The notes under the pieces are model-generated. The model was not told the DNA's origin. It saw only the letters and a program-made list of their open reading frames with translations, and made no database searches. 30,162 nucleotides of DNA from an uncultured bacterium (GTDB lineage Bacteria > Actinomycetota > Coriobacteriia > Coriobacteriales > Coriobacteriaceae), in contig CAJMPZ010000025.1 of assembly GCA_905215445.1 (NCBI GenBank), positions 1 through 30,162 on the forward strand, given 5' to 3'. Position 1 is the first letter of the stretch. Every line of letters starts with the position of its first letter. Both the position numbers and the translations under genes were made by a program. Positions 7,401-13,225 of this stretch are shown here, piece after piece.

Positions 7401-9458
7401 GTTATCCTCGATACTGCCGTTACTCATCTCAAGGTGGGCATCGCCCATCAGCATGATGCCGGTAGACGAAAGGTAATTACCATCGCCGTCTGCGGAGAAA
7501 GACACGTGATTCTTACGGATAACGCCGCCCTTCATGACAACATGAGCGCCGTCTTTCGCGTGGACAGCGCCGCAATACGCGTCCTTAAGTTCGCACTGCT
7601 CGATAACGCCGCCCGTCATGGTAAGCGAAGCCTTGTCTCCCGACACGTCGATGACACCCGTATTGACGGTGTTCGCAGCGCCGTCGCACACAACGGCCTC
7701 GTCAGAGAGCACAACCGCTCCCCTGCTAGAAATAATGGCGCCCTTGTTGTAGCGACCACTCAGGGACACTTTCCCCGACAGCTCGAGGGATGCCCCCTCG
7801 GCAACATTGACCAGTACGGAGAAGCCGCTTTTCTTTGCCAAGATGGTATAGGGCTCATCCGACGTGATCTTAATCATCTTCCCGGCAGGAATCGTGAGCG
7901 TGGAGCCAAGCTTCACGTGCTTTTTCAGGGTGATGACGGTTTCCTTGTCATAGGGGGCCTCGTCGACCAGATCCTGAAGGGTCTTGGTGCTGTCATCGCT
8001 CACGGTACCGCCGACGCCGTCATCGATGGACTCGCGCGTGTAGACGATATCGACGCCAAAGAACGGGAGGTTCTCCGAGCCTTTGATGTCGTCCATGCTG
8101 TTTTCGATTGTGATCTTTTTAACCGTGCTGCCTTCAAACATACCCGAGGGTATTTCGGTGAGGCCGCGCCCGATCGTCACATCCTTCACGCCACCTACGC
8201 CCGAGAAGGCCGCCGTGCCAACGGAAGTCACGGAATCCGGAATGGAAAGCTGCTCCGGCAACGTGCCGTAATAGAAGGCGTAGTTGCCAATTGTCTCAAG
8301 TGTCCTGGGAAGCTGGACGGCGACGTTGCTCTGGATAAAGGCCCACTCACCGATACTCTTCAGGCTGTCGCAAAGCCCCACGATCTTAACCGGTGTGTAG
8401 CAGAACGCATTGTCCGGAATGTTCTGAAGCGAGGACAGATCCACGGACGCCTGCAGATTTTTGCACTCGTAAAAAGCCCCCCAGCCCATCTTTGTCACCT
8501 TGCTTAGATTGGGCACGCTCACCAGGCTGGCGCACCCCTGGAAAGCAGAGGATCCGATGCTCTTCAATGTGCCTGGGAAATCGATCCCAGTCAAACTCGA
8601 GCAAGTCCGAAACGCCCCATCCCCGATGGACTCGATTTCGCTCAGCGCGGTGACGGACGTGAGAGAGGTGCATCCGTCAAACATGTGCGAGGGGATCTTG
8701 GTAACCGAAGCGGGCAACGACACGCTTGTCAGAGACGTGCAGTCTTCGAACACGCCCGTTATGGTGTCGGAGAAGGCGACATCTTTTGGAAACTCGATGC
8801 CTGTGAGGGCCGTAGCCCCCTCGAAGGCGCCCGAGCCCGAAATCATTTTGAGGGTTGAGGGGAGATCGATCTCCGAAAGGTTGCTGCAGCCATAGACCAT
8901 CATGTTGGCGCTAATCTCCTCGACGCCCTCATCGAAATAGAGCTTTTCGAGCGAGCCAGCGTTTTGCAGCGAGCAAGCGAAGTTCTTGATGGAGCCAGGG
9001 ATATGGAGCTCCTTGACCTTTGCGAACCTCCGGAAATTCCCTCCGTACATTTTTTCGAGCGTGTCGGGAAGCGTCAGCTGCTCAACGTTCTTGGCCACGA
9101 TACCAGACGAGAAATAAAGTTTGGTGACTTTGTAGGTCTGGCCACCATGCTCGATGGAGCTGGGCACACTCACCGCGGTCACACTGTCGTCGGCAACAAT
9201 ACCTGTGATTTCCGCCGTGCCCTTATCCGTGGTCTCGCACGAATAGGTCACGCCGTCCTGGGTGATCTCAAACTCCTCCGCAGTATACGCAGTCCGCGAT
9301 TCCGTGGCCGCATATGCGACACCGGCCGTCGCGCCAACGGATAAACATCCGAAGCCGAGAACCAGCGCAAGGCAGAGAGCAGCGACTCTCTGCCCCCCCG
9401 CCGAAAACTTTCCTCTCCAATTCCCTTCTCCCCCTCTGGTGTCGCCTTCTCTTCCCAC
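1416..9458 (-). CDS. Giant sortase-anchored adhesin (LRR, beta-helix and CnaB/pilin-type repeat domains), 2680 aa
   Basis: Begins at GTG; no in-frame alternative start precedes the signal peptide and no clear Shine-Dalgarno sequence is seen. Approximate domain order: signal peptide with hydrophobic core at 25-45 and cleavage near AYAA at 51; BspA-like leucine-rich repeats at 70-475 (recurring FxGCTSLTSV-type units); right-handed beta-helix at 490-995 (units such as MTGGVIEQC and KDNTARNMGGGVYSE); CnaB domains at 1000-1260, two of them identical 90-residue copies; pilin/CnaB-like domain at 1262-1380; a DUF11-like domain at about 1495-1635; several FctA/Spy0128-like domains with starts near 1392, 1759, 1914, 2077, 2217, 2373 and 2501 (patterns such as KTLxGR and GEFxF, ending in FTNTY or FxNxY). 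A Gly/Ser-rich spacer leads to MPDTGD at 2645, a hydrophobic segment and RRRR. The CnaB and FctA families often carry internal isopeptide bonds, giving rigid stalks. Inference: LRR and beta-helix regions bind a host or dietary ligand at the end of a long stalk. No sortase gene lies in the window. Confidence 0.9.
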   Translation of the reverse strand: MGREGDTRGGEGNWRGKFSAGGQRVAALCLALVLGFGCLSVGATAGVAYAATESRTAYTAEEFEITQDGVTYSCETTDKGTAEITGIVADDSVTAVSVPSSIEHGGQTYKVTKLYFSSGIVAKNVEQLTLPDTLEKMYGGNFRRFAKVKELHIPGSIKNFACSLQNAGSLEKLYFDEGVEEISANMMVYGCSNLSEIDLPSTLKMISGSGAFEGATALTGIEFPKDVAFSDTITGVFEDCTSLTSVSLPASVTKIPSHMFDGCTSLTSVTALSEIESIGDGAFRTCSSLTGIDFPGTLKSIGSSAFQGCASLVSVPNLSKVTKMGWGAFYECKNLQASVDLSSLQNIPDNAFCYTPVKIVGLCDSLKSIGEWAFIQSNVAVQLPRTLETIGNYAFYYGTLPEQLSIPDSVTSVGTAAFSGVGGVKDVTIGRGLTEIPSGMFEGSTVKKITIENSMDDIKGSENLPFFGVDIVYTRESIDDGVGGTVSDDSTKTLQDLVDEAPYDKETVITLKKHVKLGSTLTIPAGKMIKITSDEPYTILAKKSGFSVLVNVAEGASLELSGKVSLSGRYNKGAIISSRGAVVLSDEAVVCDGAANTVNTGVIDVSGDKASLTMTGGVIEQCELKDAYCGAVHAKDGAHVVMKGGVIRKNHVSFSADGDGNYLSSTGIMLMGDAHLEMSNGSIEDNAGYQGGAVVMYSEARNQRASFEMTGGQLVRNRGYKLGNRTPSGAVHVEGNAEFTLKGGKIEDNIAYSDGKGGGVCVVDRGLQQGGRDHTAFTMKGGSVSGNSASAGGGIYTYSDDVKLSAGEIKDNTARNMGGGVYSEGNEYLVYSTLHIENALVVDNHAKKQGGGMWFCPTGDAKVYVQNGGLIARNSADEAGDDLVFTGFKDAKYKLTLANRAPGGGKVSWYRDGGLFNPEGTYAETNTEIPRFSPDGGNGEPLSFTDATPNVALKSVMSEDVYNLGRGQTSLTISGNTAERGGGIGANGGVIIGKSENIDIPIKKVWENPRIPHPNKVKVNLKNGDTVIDSITLSESNDWKGVFSNLPAGAHYTVSEDPVEGYDSAVTGDAERGFTVTNTSTAKVSVPVEKKWVGPAAEKATVRLLADGKDTGESAELSKSNSWKHSFEGLPKYSKSGSVIDYAVAEVPVEGYSSKVTGDAERGFTVTNTSTAKVSVPVEKKWVGPAAEKATVRLLADGKDTGESAELSKSNSWKHSFEGLPKYSKSGSVIDYAVAEVPVEGYSSKVTGDAERGFTVTNTVKTGELDVSKTVVAREGLAVDADKIFKFVVEATDAAGRNKVSGTYGDATFEDGKATLKLKDGQTARITGLPAGTAYTVTERAADGYKAAVNGAEGSRADGSISADQVASAAFTNTFDPAPATASVPELTKVLAGGRKPGLQEGEFTFELSLTDGAGNVLEGYPIEAKNDKDGKVSFGELSFTNLGTYHATVTEKASGDVLIEDDAHAYTFDIAVTQTGAGLKAEIFNERGKKTFTNTFTPHDNTKTVTKADASGAKVNVDGRLVGVGDTLTYTIGWANNSVDDRGAAQAADVTVTDVLPKGVNYVEGSADGAAYDAATRTLTWSLGEQAAGATGTLSFDVKVSAEAAVVDDISNTATVKVGENESQTNTTHNSVSREGSLTVKKTVVGGDSQREFGFTVALTDGDGEPVSGTFGKGEHAVTFADGKANFTLKDGGEKIISGLPVGAHYTVTEDAAEGYATTAEGAEGTVTEAGATAAFTNTYGTATEGRDVSTAGLFTKTLEGRDWAEGDSFQFTLAGEGGAPMPEGSADGSKTVSVTAAAGTKAGDRVAFDFGSIRYTLNDIKDAGFAEVGGKRVRAKTFTYTVREVRPDDGSAIAGVAYDDHVATMTVTVTDDGSGNLTATTPAIAQASGGDFVNTYTTKLDYSARAGVRLSKTLSGRSMEAGQFAFTVTADAETAAKLGLKTEKDVYAVAAADDGAADLVDLIGGAAGSDVKFTDADADKTYSFTVTETKLGGEGYTNDTVPRTVTIAPSYDAATGKLTVTTTVAKDGVEVARSEVSTADDAMAAPAPVTVAFQNSYEATGTLGGEGNVAINATKTLTGRAAAAGEFSFSVRDAQGNVVATATNRASGDGEAVGLSFSPISYTTDALEQMVADGIATRAADGSWVIPYTVSEDGTDRLPAGVTAAVSSFGITVKVTDNGKGGLDVAVVYPEGSDGTLSFVNGYSAGEATVDIAGAKTLALGQAGLGLTQADIAGRYAFKIEPLDGAPALVDASGKTVTEATNDAAGNVELGHVTFKQPSDLDGVEIDGDGLRTKTFAYRVSESGSVDGVVNDATASRIFTVKVVEDTNAGTLAAEILPAEGTPEGKGAFEFTNTYGVNPTSSSVTDQIKVNKRLKGRDLAEGEFEFQLVELAADGSESVAATGKNAADGTVALSPVTYTAPGMHSYELREVAGTAGGVTYDKATYRVRTTVTDAKNGTLAVKHELADAEGNAMGDTSVTFTNGYEAAPVTLKLGAAKVLKGAELKAGQFSFELKSRDGKVMSTAKNAADGSVTFDALTFKQAGTYTFTVSEVDDGQAHVTYDKAVHKIVVTVSDEAADGTKTGYLSAKVSYEGDANMPPVFTNSYAEEPGTPENPGTPGGGSGGGSDNGSGSGASGDGSKGGMPDTGDRSLPLEALGAMAGIGALTAAGGAVLYRRRR
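5683..6264 (-). repeat. Tandem 270-bp identical repeats within the adhesin gene
   Basis: Units 5683-5952 and 5953-6222 look identical base for base. A third partial copy continues to about 6264 before diverging. Each unit encodes one 90-residue CnaB domain (VPVEKKWVGPAAEK to GFTVTNT). Synonymous positions are also the same, so the duplication is recent or homogenised. Confidence 0.9.
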
Positions 9459-9493
9459 GAGCGATCTATTGATTAAGGACAGTTAAAGACAAC

Positions 9494-9572
9494 ATTATGA
9501 CCAAAGAGGCCCATCATGGAGATAATCCACGTCTTCGCCCGAAATGGTAATTAATTGGCATGATTAATTGGC
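9494..9572 (-). promoter_or_regulatory. Candidate promoter and paired direct repeat upstream of the adhesin gene
   Basis: CATAAT (9494-9499, minus strand) could be a -10 element about 36 nt before the GTG start; its -35 match (TCTCCA, 9517-9522) is poor. Further upstream ATTAATTGGC occurs twice, at 9550-9559 and 9563-9572, a 13-bp period in an AT-rich patch. This could be an activator site or UP-like element. The 193-nt gap between genes holds nothing else recognisable. Confidence 0.35.
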
Positions 9573-9651
9573 GAACAACTGAACGAAGAGCAATCTACTA
9601 ATGGCACATAAATGGCGGCGTCAACACCTGAAGTGCAAAAAGACTACTTTT

Positions 9652-11433
9652 CTAGATGCGGCCGAGGTCGTAGGCTCGCGCAACAGACTCGCCGGCACAG
9701 ATGAGGTTGGTTGTGGCTTCTTGCGGATCGAGTGCCCGCTCCAGGTCCATGGGCTTGCGACAGATCGGCAGTACAAGGTCAATGCCCTGCTCATACACCG
9801 CATCCAGGTTGACGGCGCGACCGCCCACGACAGCGGCCACCGGCTTGCCATAGCGCATGGCACGGCGGGCCACACCCACCGGCGCTTTGCCGGCGGCGGA
9901 TTGCTCATCCATATTGCCCTCGCCCGTTATGACCAGGTCGACATCGCGCACGCGCTCGTCAAATCCCACGAGGTCGAGCACGGTCTCAACGCCCGAACGC
10001 AACTCGGCACCAAGTGCCAACAACGCGGCGCCCAGGCCGCCGGCGGCACCGGCACCGGGCACGCCGAGCACCGAGCCAAATGTCCGTGCGCCCTCGGGTG
10101 TGTGCAACAACCCCTGGGCTCGAGCTCCGGCAATCGCAGCGTCGAGCAAGCGGCCGTAGCCGACCATCCAGCTGTCGCACCTGCTCAGCGCCTCGGCATC
10201 ATCAGCCGGCAGACCCTTCTGTCCGCCGAACACTGCAAGCGCGCCGCGACGCCCTACGAGCGGATTCTCGACATCGGAAAGCACCACGACACGCGCGCCA
10301 TTCAGTGCCCGTAGCGCCGGTGCCAAATCGATACTCGCCACGTGTTCAAGGCCCGCGAGCCCCGGCGCGATATCGCAGCCACGGTCATCGACAAGACGCG
10401 CGCCCAGCGCCTGCAGCATGCCGGCGCCACCGTCGTTGGTGGCGCTGCCGCCCAAGCCAATATAGATAGTCTTTGCGCCCGTGCGAACCGCGCGAAGCAT
10501 GAGCTCGCCCACGCCATAGGTTGTAGCGGCCAGCGCCGACGACTCCGTGCAAGGCGAGTACCCGATGCCGGCCGCCTCGGCCATCTCGATGACCGCGGAC
10601 TCGCGCTCGACATCAACCAGCATCCGGGCAGGCACACGCTCGCCCAAGGGGCCTGCCACCTCGCAGGTCACAATCTCACCGCCGCACGCGGCAACGGCAT
10701 CGAGCGTTCCCTCACCACCATCTGCCAGCGGCAACGTGGCCACCTGGGCATCGGACCACACACGGCGCACGCCTTCGGCAACCGCCGCCTCCGCCTGCGC
10801 GCTCGAAACGCTACCCTTAAAGGAGTCGATCGCCAACAGCACACGGCGGGGCCGGCGGCACGCGGCACCAAAATCGACCACCTCAACGGCGATTTCTTCG
10901 GCACACGCGAGCGCCTCGGCATGAGCGGCATGTGCCTCAAGATCGGCCCCACAACCGCAGCCAGTACCATCGGTGCCACGCAACCCACTAAAATAGCCGC
11001 TCAACACCTCACGACACTCGTCTGCCAGCACGCCAGCCGTCACGTTAAACCGATGATTCAGGCGCGAATCGGCATTCAAATCGTATAGGGATCCCAACGC
11101 ACCCGCCTTGGCGTCGCTCGCGCCATACACGCAGCGCCCCACGCGCGCGTTGACCATAAGCCCCGCGCACATGCAGCAGGGTTCGAGCGTCACGTAGACC
11201 GTACAGTCGGAAAGGCGCCAGCGGCCAAGCGCCTGGGCAGCGGCGCACAGGGCCGCGAACTCTGCATGCGCCGAAGGGTCCTGGTCGAGCTCGCGACGAT
11301 TATGCGCCCTCGCGACGATCTCGCCGTCGCGCACCACTACGGCTCCGATGGGCACCTCTCCCACCGCCGCGGCGGCTCGCGCCTCCGCCAACGCCTCGCG
11401 CATGAACTTCTCGTCGATTTCGGTGATCGTCAT
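9652..11433 (-). CDS. Fusion of tRNA adenosine-34 deaminase (TadA) and glycerate kinase, 593 aa
   Basis: The ATG at 11433 is chosen because GGAAGG lies upstream at good spacing; an upstream GTG at 11484 is less likely. Residues 1-150 are a complete TadA-type cytidine/deoxycytidylate deaminase fold: HAE at 56-58 (zinc His and catalytic Glu) and PCCMC at 85-89 (zinc cysteines). TadA converts A34 to inosine in tRNA-Arg(ACG). A Cys/Ala/Glu-rich linker (about 153-197) leads to a full glycerate kinase of the GarK/GlxK family: VLLAIDSFKGS at 198, PLADGGEGT, GLGGSATNDGGAGML and GEGNMDEQSAAGKAP. That family phosphorylates glycerate with ATP. The frame is continuous with no stop or shift between the domains. 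tRNA-Ser lies divergently just upstream. The two activities have no known shared pathway. Confidence 0.88.
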   Translation of the reverse strand: MTITEIDEKFMREALAEARAAAAVGEVPIGAVVVRDGEIVARAHNRRELDQDPSAHAEFAALCAAAQALGRWRLSDCTVYVTLEPCCMCAGLMVNARVGRCVYGASDAKAGALGSLYDLNADSRLNHRFNVTAGVLADECREVLSGYFSGLRGTDGTGCGCGADLEAHAAHAEALACAEEIAVEVVDFGAACRRPRRVLLAIDSFKGSVSSAQAEAAVAEGVRRVWSDAQVATLPLADGGEGTLDAVAACGGEIVTCEVAGPLGERVPARMLVDVERESAVIEMAEAAGIGYSPCTESSALAATTYGVGELMLRAVRTGAKTIYIGLGGSATNDGGAGMLQALGARLVDDRGCDIAPGLAGLEHVASIDLAPALRALNGARVVVLSDVENPLVGRRGALAVFGGQKGLPADDAEALSRCDSWMVGYGRLLDAAIAGARAQGLLHTPEGARTFGSVLGVPGAGAAGGLGAALLALGAELRSGVETVLDLVGFDERVRDVDLVITGEGNMDEQSAAGKAPVGVARRAMRYGKPVAAVVGGRAVNLDAVYEQGIDLVLPICRKPMDLERALDPQEATTNLICAGESVARAYDLGRI

Positions 11434-11466
11434 CGTTCGCCTTCCCTGTTGCAAATTCAAAACGAT

Positions 11467-11474
11467 GCTATCAT
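11467..11474 (+). promoter_or_regulatory. Extended -10 promoter element of tRNA-Ser
   Basis: TGCTATCAT (11466-11474) matches an extended -10 element (TG, one base, then TATCAT) and would start transcription a few bases before the tRNA at 11485. TTGCAA at 11449 is too close (14-bp spacer) to be an ideal -35. Confidence 0.4.
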
Positions 11475-11484
11475 TACGACTCAC

Positions 11485-11574
11485 GGAGAGATGGCAGAGC
11501 GGTTGAATGCGGCGGTCTTGAAAACCGTTGAGCGCGAGAGCGTTCCGGGGGTTCGAATCCCCCTCTCTCCGCCA
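11485..11574 (+). tRNA. tRNA-Ser (anticodon UGA)
   Basis: Class II tRNA of 90 nt including an encoded CCA. The acceptor stem GGAGAGA pairs with TCTCTCC at 11564-11570. The anticodon loop CTTGAAA at 11517-11523 gives anticodon TGA, on a 5-bp stem. The T arm has the classic GTTCGAATC, and the long variable arm (GAGCGCGAGAGCGTTC region) is typical of serine tRNA. The discriminator base is G. It reads UCA and, through wobble, other UCN serine codons. Confidence 0.97.
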
Positions 11575-11577
11575 CTT

Positions 11578-12174
11578 TTAGTGATGCACCGGCGTCATGG
11601 TCCGCTCGAACAGCGCATCGACAACGTCGGCCATCTCGGGTCGACGCTCAAGATTGTGGCCCGATTCCCACCATATCGTGAAAAGTCGAATAATACCGCC
11701 GGCGACAAACTCAGACGTCGTCTCGAGTGACACGGGGGCCAGGGCATCCTCGGCAAGCACGTTCATCACACGCTCGCGGATGGAGCGGGCAATGCGGTCG
11801 CAAATCATGCTGGTCAGCATGCCCGACATGCTGCTCGCCAAAATGTTGTCCATGAGCTGCTCATGGGCCAGAATCAGGTCCATGGCTTCGGTGAACACCT
11901 CATGGCGAAGCACGCGCACGTCGTCGGCCGACACCGTGCCGCCCTCGCCAGCCCGCTTTTGCGGCAAGCCCGACATAAGCTCATCGATATAAAAGGCAAA
12001 GTAATCGTTCTTGTCGCGAAAGTGCTTGTAGAACGTCGTACGGCGAATCATGGCGCGGTCGCACAGCATGGCAACCGTCAGGTCCTCAAAACGATGCTCC
12101 TCGAGAAGCTCGGTGAAGGCATCGAACAGGGCGCGATAGGTTTTCTTAATACGAAGGTCCACTGGTATCGCCAT
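11578..12174 (-). CDS. TetR/AcrR family transcriptional regulator, 198 aa
   Basis: N-terminal TetR helix-turn-helix: LTVAMLCDRAMIRRTTFYKH at about residues 32-51, with the family pattern TFYKHFRDKNDYF after the recognition helix. The C-terminal part is a helical ligand and dimer domain resembling those of DhaS-like TetR proteins. The start is uncertain: ATG at 12174 is used because it begins the conserved helix region, but the GAGG before it is too close; a GTG at 12162 is also possible. Upstream reading frame has no family similarity. Divergent from lemA, so it may control that gene and itself. Its stop codon is only 3 nt from the 3' end of tRNA-Ser on the other strand. Confidence 0.85.
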   Translation of the reverse strand: MAIPVDLRIKKTYRALFDAFTELLEEHRFEDLTVAMLCDRAMIRRTTFYKHFRDKNDYFAFYIDELMSGLPQKRAGEGGTVSADDVRVLRHEVFTEAMDLILAHEQLMDNILASSMSGMLTSMICDRIARSIRERVMNVLAEDALAPVSLETTSEFVAGGIIRLFTIWWESGHNLERRPEMADVVDALFERTMTPVHH

Positions 12175-12304
12175 CCTCAGGGTAAAGACAACACTCGTCA
12201 ATCTGTCGCATATCTTACACCTGTACCTCGCGCGCTTTGCCCCGCTGCCAACCCCGCCGAAAACATAACGCTTACCGGAAAGTTCGGCACGGCAAAACGT
12301 TGCG

Positions 12305-12326
12305 GGTATACTAGTAGCGTTATACC
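12305..12326 (+). promoter_or_regulatory. Candidate lemA promoter overlapped by an inverted repeat
   Basis: TATACT at 12307-12312 is a good -10 element. It overlaps the inverted repeat GGTATA (12305-12310), 10 bp, TATACC (12321-12326). A repressor bound there would cover the -10 and start site; the divergent TetR protein is the obvious candidate. The -35 (TTCGGC near 12283) is weak. Confidence 0.4.
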
Positions 12327-12373
12327 AACGGCAGCTGGCGCATGCCGCCGCGGCCATTCGAAACGGAGACATC

Positions 12374-12925
12374 ATGCTTCCCGTCATCATCGGCATCGTT
12401 GTTGTCATTGTGATTGCCTGCGCCATCGCCGGCATCTACAACAACATGGTCACCAAGCGCAACCGCATCGATAACGCCTGGCAGAACATCGATACGCAGC
12501 TGCAGCGCCGCAACGACCTGATCCCCAACCTGGTCGAGACCGTCAAGGGCTACGCCAAGCACGAGCAGGAGACGCTCTCCGCCGTGATCAGCGCGCGTAA
12601 CACCGCCGTCAAGGCCACCACGCCCGAGGCCAAGATGGAAGCCGACAACGTGCTGACCGGTGCGCTGCGCCAGCTCTTCGCCGTAGCCGAGGCCTATCCC
12701 GACCTTAAGGCAAACACCAACTTTACGCAGCTGCAGGCATCGCTCGAGGATACCGAGAACAAGATTAGCTATGCACGCCAGAGCTACAACGACTGCGTGC
12801 TCAGCTACAACAACGCCATTCAGACGTTCCCGGCTGTCATCTTTGCCGGCATCTTCCAGTTTAAGGAGCGCCAGGGCTTCGAGGCCGCCGAAGCAGCCCG
12901 CCAGGCCCCGACCGTCAAGTTCTAA
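12374..12925 (+). CDS. lemA: LemA family protein, 183 aa
   Basis: Start ATG at 12374 preceded by GGAG at suitable spacing. One N-terminal transmembrane helix (about residues 3-23), then the LemA signature: YNNMVTKRNRIDNAWQNIDT, QLQRRNDLIPNLVETVKGYA, with HEQETLSAVISARN after it. The rest is a helical-bundle domain. Length matches the usual 180-200 residues. LemA proteins are membrane-anchored, widespread and poorly understood; in some bacteria they sit beside HtpX-type proteases, but none is seen here. The gene appears monocistronic, with a terminator 41 nt downstream. Confidence 0.93.
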   Translation: MLPVIIGIVVVIVIACAIAGIYNNMVTKRNRIDNAWQNIDTQLQRRNDLIPNLVETVKGYAKHEQETLSAVISARNTAVKATTPEAKMEADNVLTGALRQLFAVAEAYPDLKANTNFTQLQASLEDTENKISYARQSYNDCVLSYNNAIQTFPAVIFAGIFQFKERQGFEAAEAARQAPTVKF

Positions 12926-12965
12926 CAATCACGGCCGAGTCTTAAGCCAGTTCATCAACCCTTTG

Positions 12966-12995
12966 GGGTCCAAGGCACAAACCTTGGGCCCTTTT
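12966..12995 (+). terminator. Rho-independent terminator of lemA
   Basis: GGGTCCAAGG (12966-12975) pairs with CCTTGGGCCC (12982-12991), 10 bp with one U-G pair, 6-nt loop, followed by TTTT. Confidence 0.8.
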
Positions 12996-13010
12996 CGTAT
13001 CCACGCACAA

Positions 13011-13032
13011 CGCGCGGCCAAAAGGCCGCGCG
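13011..13032. terminator. Second GC-rich hairpin after lemA
   Basis: CGCGCGGCC (13011-13019), AAAA loop, GGCCGCGCG (13024-13032): 9-bp perfect stem. A short T-rich stretch (ATCTTTATT) follows on the plus strand, so it may be a backup terminator. Confidence 0.55.
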
Positions 13033-13084
13033 CCATCTTTATTCAGATCTATATTGCCCGTAACGGCAGCGCCGAGGTAACGCA

Positions 13085-13209
13085 GGCCCGAGGGCGACCT
13101 TCCTTTCCGGCGCACTCCGCAGGACGAAAGAACCTCCGCCGCACGAAGTGCGCAGCGGAGGTTCTTTCATGTCCGAGGACGCGCCGGAAAGGAAGGTCGC
13201 CCTCGGGCC
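13085..13209. repeat. 125-bp nested hairpin with a 29-bp perfect outer stem
   Basis: Outer arms 13085-13113 and 13181-13209 are exact reverse complements (starting GGCCCGAGGGCGACC). Inside, a 14-bp perfect stem (13126-13139 with 13155-13168) encloses a small GCAC/GTGC hairpin. The whole segment folds into one long stem. It fills the space between the lemA terminators and the ilvE stop codon (13226). There is no T-tract directly after it. Confidence 0.85.
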
Positions 13210-13225
13210 GGACAGCTAAGACAGC

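Noticed and set aside
9652..11433. Frameshift or assembly error joining tadA and glycerate kinase
   Set aside because: The frame is continuous, with normal codon use across the linker and no ribosome site or plausible start at the junction. A real fusion is the simpler reading, though it should be checked in relatives.
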